Source: Nilaparvata lugens
Lineage: Eukaryota; Arthropoda; Insecta; Hemiptera; Delphacidae
Assembly (NCBI RefSeq): GCF_014356525.2
Contig: NC_052507.1
Location: 47,113,431-47,177,430, forward strand
DNA: 64,000 bases
Direction: 5' to 3'
Shown here: positions 32,338 to 44,013 of the stretch, one piece after another
Layout: each line of letters starts with the position of its first letter
Position numbering within the stretch: position 1 is the stretch's first letter
Position numbers and translations under genes: made by a program
The notes under the pieces: model-generated
What the model was told of the DNA's origin: nothing
What the model saw: the letters and a program-made list of their open reading frames with translations, nothing else
Databases searched by the model: none

Positions 32338-33140
32338 TCAGTAGTTGGGTCCCACATTATGCCAAGAACTTTCACATTTGAATTAGGCTCATCACTGATA
32401 TGAAGTGGTACTTGAGTGTTCTCAGAACGAATCAAATCCAAGAACTCAGGAGAATTACTGCTCCATTTATTCAACTTGATATGAGCACAGTTTAGAAGAT
32501 TACAAAGTTGTGATTTTATTTCACAGATTTCTTCCAACGAATTAGCACCTGTGAGAAAATCATTGTGATATATATCATCACGAATAGCTGCTGCTGCCAA
32601 CGGAAATTCATCTCCTTCATCTTTCGCCAGTTGAATGAGAGCACGTTGAGCAAGAAAACCAGACGGTTTCAAACCATATGTGATTGTTTTGAGCTCATAA
32701 ACGACAATATCATCGGAAGGATCTTTACGAAACAATATGTGAAGGAAAGAACGATCTTCTTCATCAACGAGGATAGCACGATACATTTTCGTAACATCAC
32801 ATGTGAATACGAATGAGTGAAGTCTGAATCTAGTTAACACATCACATATGTCATTTAACAATTTTGGACCTGAATGAAGAACTTGATTCAATGAAATGTG
32901 ACTCTTTTAAGCAGACCCATCAAATACAACACGAACCTTTGTTGTAGGTGATGACGGATTGAATACACAAAAATAAGGAATAAATATTTACCTAGTTTTT
33001 TAGCAACTTCATATGATCCAAAAGAAGATACTCTTCCATAAATGATACGCAATCAGTTTTCAAACGAGCATCATGCGCATACGATGCTCCAATGACAGAA
33101 AACGATTTAAAACAACATCATGAGATTCATGAAACTTGAG
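32235..33140 (-). pseudogene. BEL/Pao reverse transcriptase, active site changed to YHND
   Basis: The palm is readable in one frame at 32891-32350: 'LHSGPKLLNDICDVLTRFRL', 'FTCDVTKMYRAILVDEEDR', 'TYGLKPSGFLAQRAL', then 'DDIYHNDFLTGA' at the catalytic site (32559-32570), where BEL/Pao enzymes have Tyr-Val-Asp-Asp. The first catalytic Asp is therefore Asn. The fingers region (33140-32900) is spread over other frames ('SHDVVLNRFLSLEHRM', 'FMEEYLLL'). The enzyme cannot work. Confidence 0.88.
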
Positions 33141-33141
33141 T

Positions 33142-33600
33142 TTATTTGTCAACTTTGAAAGGAAGACGAACAACATATCTTCCTTCAGTATCACGCATGT
33201 GAGTTTCAGCAAAATGTTTCTCACAAAACTCATCATCTGGACTAGGAAATTTATGATTAGGAATTTCTTCACTTTCCCAAAACTCATGAACCAAATTATT
33301 CAACGAGTTCTCAGAGGTGGGACACGTCATTAATGCAGTCAATGACTGATTAAGAAGACTGGAATGATTTGGAAATTCACCCAGAATAATGTCACCAAAC
33401 ACGGTAGGAATCACGCAAAACAAACACTCTTCACTAGATGAAATTTTGTTGACAATCATGAACAAGATAAACCAAGTTCATAACAAGATCTTTTGTGAGG
33501 AATTAGCAGTACTACCAGAATCAATGAATTGAACGAACACCAATAAACGAACCAGATGAATTTCTATAACTGCTTGAGCAGTACCTAGAAAACACTCGTT
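33142..33600 (-). pseudogene. BEL/Pao protease region, C-terminal part
   Basis: The open piece 33465-33142 reads 'FGDIILGEFPNHSSLLN' and 'NNLVHEFWESEEIPN', then 'PDDEFCEKHFAETHMRDTEG', the link between the aspartic protease and the reverse transcriptase in BEL/Pao polyproteins. The catalytic Asp region upstream (about 33500-33700) is not readable in one frame, though 'DSGSTANS'-like codons are scattered near 33500-33520. Confidence 0.7.
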
Positions 33601-33799
33601 TTAGGAATCAAACTAACAATTGATGACTTATCAATAACATTATCAGTGATACCACATGCTTAGAAGAATTTGAGTTCTCAACAACATTCATAGTGCTATC
33701 AGTTTGAGTAATCGAATCAACGGATTTCGATTTCAAAGCAACTTTAGAGTTGTTATAAGTAGATTTCTGATAACGAGCAGGAGAATTTGAACGGCTATT

Positions 33800-35013
33800 A
33801 TCACTACTATGAGGATGATGAAGTAATTATTAGCATTACCACAATCAATAACCAAACGTTTAGACTTGCATGGTTTACAGCGTGAAATTTGGAGAAACAA
33901 TTGAAACAGACTCTTAATGATTTAATAAATTCATTCCTAGCTTTTGGATCTCTTTTCAAGAAAGCAGGACATTTGAATAACGAATGATTTGTTGAGTTGC
34001 AAATGAGCAAATGACAACCTTTTTCTGAAAGACTTATTTTTCGGCTTTTCAATAGATTTTTGTTCATTAACAGATGGCACATCAGATGCAGATAATGATA
34101 AGATCTAACTTCTTTATTCACGAAATCAATCAACTGTTGAACGATTCACGTGATATTTGTCTAATTGACGAATAGCCAATGAGTACAAAATATAATCAGC
34201 CAAATCGGGAACTTTCAACGACTTCAGAGTGGTAATACTATCACCTACTTTAACAAGAAATCTTGAAGCGATTGTAACGAAGGTTTTAAATGGGATTCAA
34301 CTAGTTTTCAAAATCTTATTTATGCAATAGTTAGCTAGCACCCTATCACTTTCATAATGCTTGCATAGAGTTTTCCATGCCAAATCAAAATCACTACTTA
34401 TCTAAAAGATTTCACTACTTGGCTGCTTCGCTTTTCAACAAATTATGCAAAATATGAGATTTATGAACAGGAGAATAATATTTATCATCCACAATCAATG
34501 ATGAGAAGATATTTTTGGATCTAGGCCAGTCTGAAATATCAGAGCCATCAAACAGTTTTATTTCAGTTGGAGGTAATATCATGTTCAAACGGGGAGAATG
34601 AGGGGTTGAAGTTGAGGGTTCACTTTTCTCCTTCGGTTTCTCATTTTTAATTTGATTCAATTATCACGAGCATTTATTATTGCACAGGATAAATTATCAA
34701 TAATGGTAAGTGATTGATATTCAGGTTCTTTAGTAGGTTCAACTTGAATAGATAATCCATTGATTTCATCTAAGAGTGCAGAATATTCTTTCACAGTATT
34801 TCCAATAGATATACTTCTTATCCAAAATTGAGATTGAATTTTAGGATACTTGATGTCCTTCAACAAGTCATAAGCTTGTTGAACACAGCTAAACAAAGTT
34901 CTTTCTTCTTCACACAAATAGTAAGCAAGGCTTGTGGGCTTGCCATTGTAACTAAGTAACTGATTAGATAAAACAGGAGATCTGGAAAGGAACTTTGTAA
35001 CTGGATTTAACAT
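33800..35013 (-). pseudogene. BEL/Pao Gag
   Basis: Three successive open pieces: 35013-34657 (helical N-terminus, 'YYLCEEERTLFSCVQQAYDL'), 34660-34415 (the DUF1759-type block 'LPPTEIKLFDGSDISDWPR' and 'KSHILHNLL'), and 34133-33807 (cysteine clusters 'CNSTNHSLFKCPAF' and 'CFNCFSKFHAVNHAS', zinc-knuckle remnants with a lost final Cys). An ATG opens the first piece at 35013. It would form the particle shell and bind the RNA. Broken near 34660, 34400 and 34135. Confidence 0.83.
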
Positions 35014-35116
35014 GGATATCAGTCATGTATCAACAAGTAACTCTACTATTAACAAATTGAAATTTAAATTGAAAAATAAATCTCTTGGAAATAGAACATA
35101 TCGGCCCGGAGACCTG

Positions 35117-35553
35117 TGGTCCCGTCCTCCGTCCCCAAAACTTTGGATTGGGTACAGTTAAGATTTTATCACGAAAACATCAACAGCCCCAAAAGTAAGT
35201 CTTAATCTGCACAACCTTGGAACTGGTGAGGAAGTGGACTGTATCTCGTGTGTTGAAGTTACTGCTGACGATATCCTGTCTTTATGCGTAGGCCTTTATG
35301 ATATTGTACATATATCACAAAACAAAACGAGGTAATGCGTTCAGCTCGAACGCCATGGAACAGGAGAAACGGAACAAAACAATGTTGACTTCTAGAGCAC
35401 GCTTCTTGAAGTGCGGGTTGAAAGATAAACGGTGAGGATGAAGGAGGGGTGAGGGAGAGAGGTTATCTTGCCTCTTTGGGAGAGGGGGAAGAGGAGGAAA
35501 GCACAAACTAATCAACCCACAATCAAGGCTGCTGATCCTTCGTGAATCCACCA
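35117..35553 (-). repeat. BEL/Pao LTR (5' LTR)
   Basis: Plus-strand ends TGGTCCCGTCC and AATCCACCA; 437 bases. I could not match the bases just inside it (35116 downward) to a particular tRNA. Confidence 0.92.
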
Positions 35554-35558
35554 ACCAT

Positions 35559-36854
35559 CTAGTCCAGTTAAAATTAGAAAAGGCAGCCCAGTAGCAGAAA
35601 GTGATATCATGATCATGCCTGCAAAATATTTTCTTTCAAAGTTGGTGATGAGGTTCTAGTAAAAAGTCATTGTTCATTAAATGCATGGAAAGGTAACACA
35701 TGAATTCTTTTTAATTTATTCAGGGCCATCCACTGTTTTAGCCGTCTCACAGCATAACACATTTCAGTTGCAAGAGAAGATACAAGTATTGTCTGGTGGG
35801 AAAATGTAGCAAATGTAAAACGATTTCATCAAATTTGAAAAAATGTGATAAGAATGTAAATGAAAACAATATTATCAAATAATTGACCTACTCAAATTCT
35901 TCTCTATCAAGCCATCACCACCACATGCAGCTGAAATCACTTTTAAATCCACCTGGGCCGAAAGAAACCTGCAACATATCAGGGAATATTTTCAAATCAT
36001 TTGTTTTCTCTGTAATTATTATTTAAGAAAGGCAACAAGATAGAATAAGTAAAATAAAGTGAGATAATTACCTTTAAGTGTGAAAATTCAGGAGTTAGGT
36101 TATCTGGAACCAAGCCAAAGATGAAAAGTGACATATTGAAGATGGAAATGGATGTATCATATACTAGCCAATGCCAAACAGATTAAAGCTGTAGCCCTGT
36201 CAATCAAATGATTGAAAAAGTAAAAGTGGTCTTAGCGTTTTTATATATTAATATGTATTCAATTAGTGTCTATATATTATTTAAATGTTTTATATAATCT
36301 ATTATTATTATGTAGCTACCAAACCCTCAAATGAACCAAGTTACCTCAATTTTGTTAGACCAAAGAACCAGCAACATGTAGTATAGCCAAAAAAACATAT
36401 CCTTTATCTAATCAAATCAGATATTATTAAATGCAAGTGAGAACTGGAAAATATGATTAATATTATGAGCTCACCATGTTACAAATAAATATATGTTTGA
36501 AAAAAGTTTTTTGTAATTGATAATCAAGCATCTTTTGTAATAGGAACTAGTGAGGGAGTCAGTTGGAAGCACTGCCGAGTGGCAGATTTGAAAAAACCTT
36601 ATGTTTTATATGAGAGAAGAGAAAGTGAAATTCGTTTTTATATCTGTATTGTTATTTGTTTGTGAGGAATAAAAATGTGTTGTTGAGATGAAGAATAGGG
36701 GGTGTATGCAGATAGAGTCTGTGAGTTATTATCGAAGCTGTAATATTGTATTTGACAGTTGTTCTTAGGTTATGTTCATATGCTTGAGAGTTTAGAATTT
36801 GTATTAAAAACATTTCGATTCTCAAATATTTTGAATTCAAATTCGGGGGCGTTT
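35559..36854 (+). pseudogene. Family A integrase C-terminus and 3' untranslated region (copy 1)
   Basis: About 35565-35870 encodes, in shifting frames, 'SSPVKIRKGSPVAESDI', 'FSFKVGDEVLVKSHCSLNAW' and 'FLIYSGPSTVLAVSQHNTFQ'. This is the SH3-like C-terminal domain with the Gly-Pro motif seen at the end of gypsy integrases. The remaining 1 kb is AT-rich and without genes, ending in 'aaattcgggggcgtttt', a G-rich purine tract directly before the LTR at 36855. No envelope gene is seen. Confidence 0.7.
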
Positions 36855-39099
36855 TGTAACAGTATATTTAGGCATTTCCCAAAACTAATATTGAAAAAAT
36901 TGATAGGTCTCAGCTCAAGAAGCTGGAAATTGTTATCACCAGTTACGGTTTTAATTGTCTAGAGATAAGATAATAATGGCTCTCAAGGCTATGACTAATA
37001 ACAGCCAAAGGAAATAAAAGTCTGGTTGCAATTATTAAATAATATGATAATAATAATATTTGAGGTTAGGTTCTTAGACATTAGCTGGTCAGCAACCTTA
37101 GTATTGGTTGAGCCATATATTTGAAATTAGCCAGACACCTTGTGGCAAGTTAATTGCGTCTAGGCAGCATTCACTGAGGCTAGGATCAGAGGGTTTAGTA
37201 AGCTAAGCATGCCAAATAAATGTAACTAAAAAACGATTGAGAAAGCACAAAAATATTTATTATATCAATGAGCATGAACAAAAATATAAAAAAAAACAAA
37301 AAGATAAAGAAATAGGATTTAGTTTCATTAAGCACGATAATACATGTTACAGTCTTAGGATGTACCAATCACAATGCAGTATTTGACCGGCACTAAAAAT
37401 GATTCAATTCAGAATCTCCACATGGTCTTTAGAAAAATCATAAAATTTGTAATCATTATAGAATGTACGGATTATGTATCAATATAAAATGAGAGTTGAA
37501 GACTAATTATTCAATCATAGATAGTAATATGATGTTTTGCTATGGACTATTTGACAGTACTAAATTACCTCATTACAGAGTATTTAAAATCTGCCAATGG
37601 GAGAGGATATTTAAATGTTATGTAAATTGAGAAGATGAAAATGTTGTTGAGAAAGATAGGGGAAGACCCACAGCCCACTTGCTTGCCAGAGGTCACCAGG
37701 GACACCCACCATTATGAGAAGACTAGACTGAATCCCTTCCTATACATAAATAATTTTGTCAAAGTCATGTTAGATTCATGAATTTAAAGAATAGAATTCA
37801 TAAGACTCAGTGATATCGCAGTATGACATGAGTTGTTGAATTTAAATATTCTCACTGGAGAGGATGACAGCAGCCCACCAGAAAAGGTTTAGGACACCAA
37901 GACGAATCCAGACCGCCATAATTGTGAAAAAATCGACATGTGAGTTCAATCGTATCAAAAAGGGCCCTCAGTGCTATGAATAAATCACAATTAAATAAAA
38001 CTAGCTCATTGAAGGTCTATTTGAAAATCAATTTTAATATTGAAAATTGTGCAAATATTCAAATGTAAATGAAGTCTTATTAAGAACAATTTATGAGAAT
38101 TTATATTTGAGTATGCACATATTAAATATTTATTAATAATCAATTTATTATATCCTCACCTATTCATCTTTTTTACCAGTAATTTATAAGAATTTTATGA
38201 AGCTCATGTTCAAAAGATAAATTATTTTATCTGAATTCCACCAGAGGCCGAACCCAAGCCCTGAGATATGTTAACATTTATATTTTGCATATTGTTTAGA
38301 AGTAAGATTTATAAATTTCATTTGACAAGCAACAGCAAGTCGACAACTGAGCTATATGAATAGAAGGAATATATGCTGAATAAAAAAGTGCATGATCTAT
38401 TAATGATGCTAATTAGTGGAATAAAATCTTTTTGTGAGCTATCTGTGATATTTTTTACTATATATTTTCTTATATTTTTTATATTTATCATTCTATCTTC
38501 ATTATTACCCATGATATTTTTAATGATATATTTTGTTTGTTGAATGTTGTACCCTTCATTTATGATCCTATTTTCATGCATGACCAATCTTGTTATAGTT
38601 GTAACGAATTATAATTTGATAAGCAAGCAAATCGCTGATTGAGAGAATTTTATAGGTCTTGAGCAAACAGCTGCTCTATTATTGACGTGTGCAATAGCAA
38701 CAAATGAAAGATCAGATAATAACGGGTATCATGGCTAAAAGTAGAACAGCCAAATAGAGAAGAATTTTCCTTTTGCTATTATTATATATTCATTTATTAT
38801 TTATAATTACCAGTATTTAAATATTGATAAGATTATCATCTGACCATATTCTTTACCAAATAAGTTGGTTTAGACAGCAATATATAGCATTGATAATCAA
38901 TCTTTGGAGATAATATGTTCCAGAGATTTATATAATTGTCCAAGAGCAGTGATTGCGGGAGCTCCTGAGTGAGCCAATAAGAGTTTGGTCTAATTTATAT
39001 TTAAGAACCACAACCAGAGTTATATAATTTTTTACTCATGCTTTACCGACTGCAGCCAAGCCAGGCAAACGTTATTGAAAAAAAAACGTCATAGAAACA
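36855..39099 (+). repeat. Family A LTR shared by copies 1 and 2
   Basis: It starts TGTAACAG after a G-rich tract and ends AAACA before a primer site, 2,245 bases. A block of about 200 bases at 38602-38800 is not in the other LTRs at that place and resembles the LTR's own first 200 bases. Because both a purine tract and a primer site flank it, it serves as the 3' LTR of copy 1 and the 5' LTR of copy 2. Confidence 0.82.
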
Positions 39100-39117
39100 T
39101 GGCACCTGAGCGTGGGG
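39100..39117 (+). promoter_or_regulatory. Primer-binding site for tRNA-Lys (copy 2, degenerate)
   Basis: TGGCACCTGAGCGTGGGG follows the LTR end and lines up with 26755-26772; it has drifted at several bases from the tRNA-Lys complement. Confidence 0.75.
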
Positions 39118-39647
39118 CTGGTGATGAGAACAGAGCTCATTATATTATTATGAGAGTAAATCAAGGCTGTATATCACTGATAATAATTATAGGCAAGTCA
39201 ATACATACTGAGATTTGTTGTGAATGGATGATAGACAGTAAGAACTCACTGGGGAATGCAGGCAAGTAGAAAACTATTTTTGGAATCAACAGCTCCAAGC
39301 AAAGTGGGAATTATGTTATGAGATTCTATCATCATTGGAAATTGTATTTTGAAATTTTTCATGGGCCTAAACTGCTGAAATTTGTCTAGTCACTAATATT
39401 TCAAATATAAGCCAGTTGGAGAATAATGTAAGCTACAATCTATAAGCTAGTTAGAAATTGACAATTCAACACATGAACAATATTAATATATCATAAGAGC
39501 TTAAGTAGTAAATACCTGGTAGAGTTTGTAGCAGGAAACACTCTGCACATAGCTATTGTCTGTAAATCACACCTTGTGACCCTCGTAAAGGCCTCGTTGC
39601 ATAGTATTTATCACTTTTCCAAATTGCACTTAACACACATTAGTAAC

Positions 39648-40900
39648 ATGAACCACACTCCCGCAAACTCTGAAGTTTCGTATATGAACGGCGGTTGTCC
39701 AGATCCCACTTTGTCGACTCCCAGCACATCAAATCCCACAATGGTAGATGTCAATACGCCACGAGAGAGGGAACCCGGAAGTGTCGGTTTGATAGTTTTT
39801 GATCTGCAAAGTCTGCAACCTATGTTGTCCACTCAGATTGAAGCCACCGATGCACCGCTGAACATGGGGATAGCAGATATCAACGTCGAGGGGGGCGAGG
39901 AGCAGCCTGCAGATCCAGTGTCCCAGGAGGCAGAGTCATATCTGGCGAAACAAAGCATGTTGTCAGATACAGAATTAGATCTGTTATCAAAGGTAATGAT
40001 GGAACAGACTAGCAGTTTGTTCAATATCATGTTACAAAATGCAATGAGTAATATGATGCAGGAGATTGAAAACTCTTGCATCCACCTCTTGGAATATGTG
40101 GCAACTCCGCTCAATCAGCTTACTGAGTGGTGAACCCTGTTGTTTTTTCGGAGTAGAGCCCATGAATTTACATGGTGGAGGAGTCTATTGCTGTCTTCCT
40201 GGAACAGTATTGGAGCAGAAGTAAACAGTTGGACGCACTAGCAGATATTATATCATGCTATTTCAATCCCAATTTAGATGGTGCATATAATACTCTCGTC
40301 ACTGCCCTATAGTCCAAGAATTCTCAGCTATATGAGCCAATAAACGATTCTGCTTTAGCAAAGATAATCTTGAAAAGCTACCTTTCCGAGTCAGAATGGC
40401 ACTCGCCACTCAACCAATAACCAGTTGTAAACACCTGATAAACAATTTATATGGTATACAATCTGTGATGGCAATACCAAATCACTGGTCAGATCAATCG
40501 TATACCCAAAATCAATATAATTCAAATGTTAATTGGTACACCAGCCAAGCTTATGAATCGGTACCATATGATCGCTCCCGAACAACCCCTCATTTTGAGC
40601 ATCACAACGATCAGAAACAAAATAATAACTGGAATAATGGAAGTTTTCAGAATCGACCAACAAACCATTATTCACAACAAACAAACCAAAGAAATCATTA
40701 TGATGGCTGTGATCGATTGAACACTAATAATGGTTATGCTCACAATAATTACAACAGAAATTATAAACCGCCACCACAACAAATAAGTGCGAATTATACA
40801 TTAGCGCATGCATCCAGATTGAAACAACAAAGAACAGAGAACCTAACACCAGATAACCCACCACCAAACACAGAGAAGACTACATCTAAACAATTATGAC
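39648..40900 (+). pseudogene. Family A Gag (copy 2)
   Basis: An ATG at 39648 opens a 162-codon frame to 40133 ('SYMNGGCPDPTLSTPST', 'LLSKVMMEQTSSLFNIMLQN'). After a frame change, 40160-40390 reads 'FLEQYWSRSKQLDALADI' and 'ALAKIILKSYLSESEWHSPL', the capsid-like part. The C-terminal tail at 40396-40899 is rich in Asn, Gln and Tyr, with no CCHC knuckle. Copy 1 has an additional coiled-coil block that is absent here, so the two copies are different deletion variants. The capsid role is inferred from position. Confidence 0.7.
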
Positions 40901-41062
40901 TATATGATACCACCGATACCACCAACATAAGTCCAGAAAAAAAAGATAAAGAAAATAAGATAATTCAGCCTCATATACCACCTTCATGAACGATTTACCG
41001 GAAATTTTATTAGAAGAACCAGAAAAAGAATGGATGCCCAACCAGGATGCCCGACACACAGA

Positions 41063-41073
41063 TGCAAGCATAT
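41063..41073 (+). repeat. Target-site duplication TGCAAGCATAT, left copy (RTE LINE)
   Basis: Eleven bases repeated exactly at 41844-41854. They flank a block that interrupts the protease gene relative to copy 1. Confidence 0.9.
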
Positions 41074-41843
41074 CTTCTTCTTATTGTGCCTGTCCGCTAC
41101 GAACGTGGGCGATCAACATGGCGATTTTCACTTTATCCATGGCAATACGAAATATTTCTATGTAGCTTTTCCACACCAGGATTGGATGTTGCTTAGCCAA
41201 GAAATTCTTCTTCTACCTGGCTCCTCTTTCCAAGAATCTTTCCTTGGAGAATCACCTTTAATAGAGAATATCTTTCATCGTTTCTCATTACATGTCCCAG
41301 ATACTGAATCTTTTTGCATTTGATGGTGGTGATTATCTCAATGTCTCTCCCCATTCTCCTTGTTTGTTTGAAACTCAATGTTTGTTAAGCGATCAGTCCA
41401 TGGTATCCTCAGAATCCTTCTGCATGCCACATCTCGAATGACACAAGTCTTCTACTAATGGCCTCATTCAGAGTCCAGGACTTTGCACCATATAATAGGA
41501 CTGTAAACACATAACATCTGAGCATTTTTATCTTCGTTTCTAGGGAGTAATTCTTGCTCTCGAGATGGAGCCCATTCTATTGAAAGCTGATCTGGCCTTT
41601 CCTAATCTTGATTCTATTCCTCAGTAATATCCCATCCTCCATTTATAATGGTTCCCAGGTAGCTATACTTCTTTACTCTTCCACTGGTGCTTGATTGATA
41701 TATGGGTGATCTCCATTCATGTTATTCTTGCTTATAATCATCAGTTTTGTCTTCTTCACATTAATGTCATGAAGACCTCATTTAGACCATATTCATTACT
41801 ACATGCCGTGATTTTGTCCATCATGAATGCAAATCTTCCAAAT
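41074..41843 (-). mobile_element. 5'-truncated RTE-type LINE
   Basis: 770 bases between exact 11-base duplications. The minus strand encodes, over several frames, the end of an RTE reverse transcriptase: 'KKYSYLGTIINGGWDI', 'RILRIPWTDRLTNIEF', 'IKCKKIQYLGHVMRN', 'LLKVILQGKILGKR'. The 3' end at 41074 is a short AAGAAG tail, typical of RTE elements. It was truncated at the 5' side on insertion and is dead. Confidence 0.88.
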
Positions 41844-41877
41844 TGCAAGCATATATCGAATTATATTGATTAAAGGT

Positions 41878-42240
41878 TTAAGCATTAGTTGATAGTGGTT
41901 CACAGTGTAGTCTTATACTAGCGGATATATTTCAACGTGTAAAAGAGAGAACAAAATTAGCTACTCTACCGCTAACAAATGTATATGTATCAGGCATCAG
42001 TCCAGGATGGCGAATACATATAACTACCCAATGTTTACTGGAAGGCATCAGTCTAGGATGGCGAATACATATAACTACCCAATGTTTACTGGAAATAGAC
42101 CTTCAACAACAACGATTCGCTTATACATTTCTTGTATTACCTGTATCCGGTCCACACTTAATAATAGGCACAGATTTTCTTCAACATTTCCAAGCCTGCT
42201 TAAATTTCCAATCATTAAAATTTCATGCTTCTACTGAACC
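41878..42240 (+). pseudogene. Family A protease (copy 2), with a 51-base internal duplication
   Basis: The catalytic Asp-Ser-Gly is at 41891-41899 ('ALVDSGSQCSLI'). 'ATLPLTNVYVSGISPGW' follows, then a 51-base exact-length tandem duplication, then 'LIIGTDFLQHFQACLNF' near 42165-42215. Reading frames change more than once. It is the retropepsin that would cut the polyprotein; here it is inactive through frame loss and the upstream RTE insertion. Confidence 0.8.
41993..42094 (+). repeat. 51-base tandem duplication inside the protease gene
   Basis: 41993-42043 and 42044-42094 are the same 51-base unit (17 codons) with one C/T difference; copy 1 has it once (about 28360-28410). Confidence 0.95.
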
Positions 42241-42549
42241 TGAATCACATGAAGTTATAGTACCACTGGATCTGAAAAAACGCACTGAAGAAGTCATGGA
42301 GATACACTTCACTCATTACATGGAAGGCACGCCGAGGATGTGGGGTATCCACGAGATTGATAATGCTATGGAGCATATAGAAGTACTAAGTCTAACAACT
42401 GAGAACCAGGTACAGCCAGAAGCAGACTAATACCGAAGAATTATTAGAGATTTTGATAAATAAGATCCATCAACATACAGATTGGCACCCTGACATTAGA
42501 AATGAAATAATTCAAGTATTCCGAAAAATGCAGATGTTTTTTCTGAACA

Positions 42550-44010
42550 ACCCGGACTAGCTACTCACTTTGAATGCACACTCAAGGTTAAGCCACATGA
42601 TACTCACTACCGCAAATCATACCCCATACCATTCACCTATCGACCGGCCGCTATAGCAGGAATCGCCCACATGGAACACTGGGAATAATCAAAGAATCAA
42701 CAGCACCTTATAGCCTACTGATTGTGTGTGTGGCAAAGAAAAGTGGAACAGTAAGACTATGTCTAGATGCCCGCGCTTTGAACCGCATACTGGATAATGA
42801 TCGAGAAGGACCCGACCAGATTGAACAAGTCATGCAAACATTTCATGGCAAAACAGTATATTCAACGGTAGATTTGGGCGCAGGATACTGGCAAGTCCAG
42901 GTAGCACCAGAGTTGCGCGATTATTTATCATTTTTGTTCAACAAACGTAACTACAGGTTCACTCGATTGGCATTTGGATTTCAAAATGCTATGGCTATAT
43001 TTATACGATGTCTAAGACAGGCACTAGTAGACGATATCTGAGACTATTGCATGCTTTATGTGGACGATGGATTGATAGTCTCACAAAATATACGCGAGCA
43101 TTGCCAGCATCTGGATACAGTATTTGGTAGATTGATCAATTGCGGACTGAATTTGAAGCTATCAAAGTGCAAATTTTTTGCAAACGAAGTGGAATACCTA
43201 GGACATATAATTACACCCACCGGCATATCACAGGACACAAATAAATTAGAAGCTATCCGACATTTTCCATCACTGATCAACCACAAACAACTACAAAAAT
43301 TCATTGGATTTCTACAGTTCTACCACTGCTTTAACAATCAAATGTCCCACTACACCACCCAGCTCAGTCACATATTATCCAGCACCAAACCTTGGACCGA
43401 TAATGAAGAAGTCATATTTCAAAAACTAGAAGAAGCATTCTTAAACTCTGTTGTACTGAAACACCCTAATTTGAAGAAACCTTTTTTCTTGAATGTCGAT
43501 GCCTCAGATTATGCAATAGGCGCAGAGATTTTCCAAGAAGATGATCAAGGAGAGAAAGGAGTGTTGGCATTTTTCAGTAAAACACTCAATCAGCACAGCT
43601 TCAATATTCCGTAACTGAGAAAGAATTAAGTACTGTTGAAGTATGTACTAATACCGAACATTGTTACTCGGCAATAAGATATTTATCAACACAGACCACA
43701 AAGCCTTAACCTTCTTTAAAACCGCCAAATTAAATCATAACCGCTTGTCTAGATGGTTTCTTGCACTTCAAGAGTATGATATCGAATTGACCCATTCACC
43801 AGGAAAGAAAAAACAGACTGCTGACTTTCTATCTAGAGAATTAGAGGCCACATATTGTCAAGATACCAACCTAGAATGTTTCACCGTAAAGGATGAAGAA
43901 AGCATACCATACCCCCCCAATATCCAACCACGTCATCACACTTCCATACTGACCCCTGAGAAAATCCGCATCGCCCAATACAAAGACCCAAACTGTCCCG
44001 GATCTGTGAA
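42550..44010 (+). pseudogene. Family A reverse transcriptase and RNase H (copy 2)
   Basis: 'KKSGTVRLCLDARALN', 'VYSTVDLGAGYWQVQV', 'FTRLAFGFQNAMAIF', an in-frame TGA at 43039-43041, then the catalytic 'YVDD' (43057-43068), 'LNLKLSKCKFF', 'EYLGHIIT' and the connection. RNase H: 'FFLNVDASDYAIGAEIFQED' (first Asp) to a stop at 43614, then after an indel 'IFINTDHKALTFF' and 'ADFLSRELE'. The TGA is a single nonsense change five codons before the active site; the frame is the same on both sides. Catalytic residues are otherwise kept, so decay is modest. Confidence 0.9.
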
Positions 44011-44013
44011 CTG

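Larger units (their letters stand above)
29421..35553 (-). mobile_element. BEL/Pao LTR retrotransposon, full-length but decayed
   Basis: 6,133 bases, minus strand, LTRs at both ends and a perfect five-base duplication. Order on its strand: 5' LTR (35553-35117), Gag (35013-33800), protease (about 33600-33142), reverse transcriptase (about 33140-32235), RNase H (about 32337-31285), integrase (31250-30022), purine tract, 3' LTR (29856-29421). Frameshifts and stops break every domain. It sits in the integrase gene of family A copy 1. Confidence 0.93.
21983..36854 (+). mobile_element. Ty3/gypsy retrotransposon, family A, copy 1 (heavily interrupted)
   Basis: Order: 5' LTR (21983-26754), tRNA-Lys primer site, Gag remnant (26930-28060), protease (28061-28540), LINE 5' end and assembly gap (28541-29254), integrase core end (29255-29415), BEL/Pao insertion (29421-35553), integrase C-terminus (about 35630-35870), 3' untranslated region, purine tract before 36855, and the shared LTR 36855-39099. 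Reverse transcriptase and RNase H are not visible; they would fall in the gap or were deleted. Domain order PR-(RT-RH)-IN is that of Ty3/gypsy. Confidence 0.8.
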
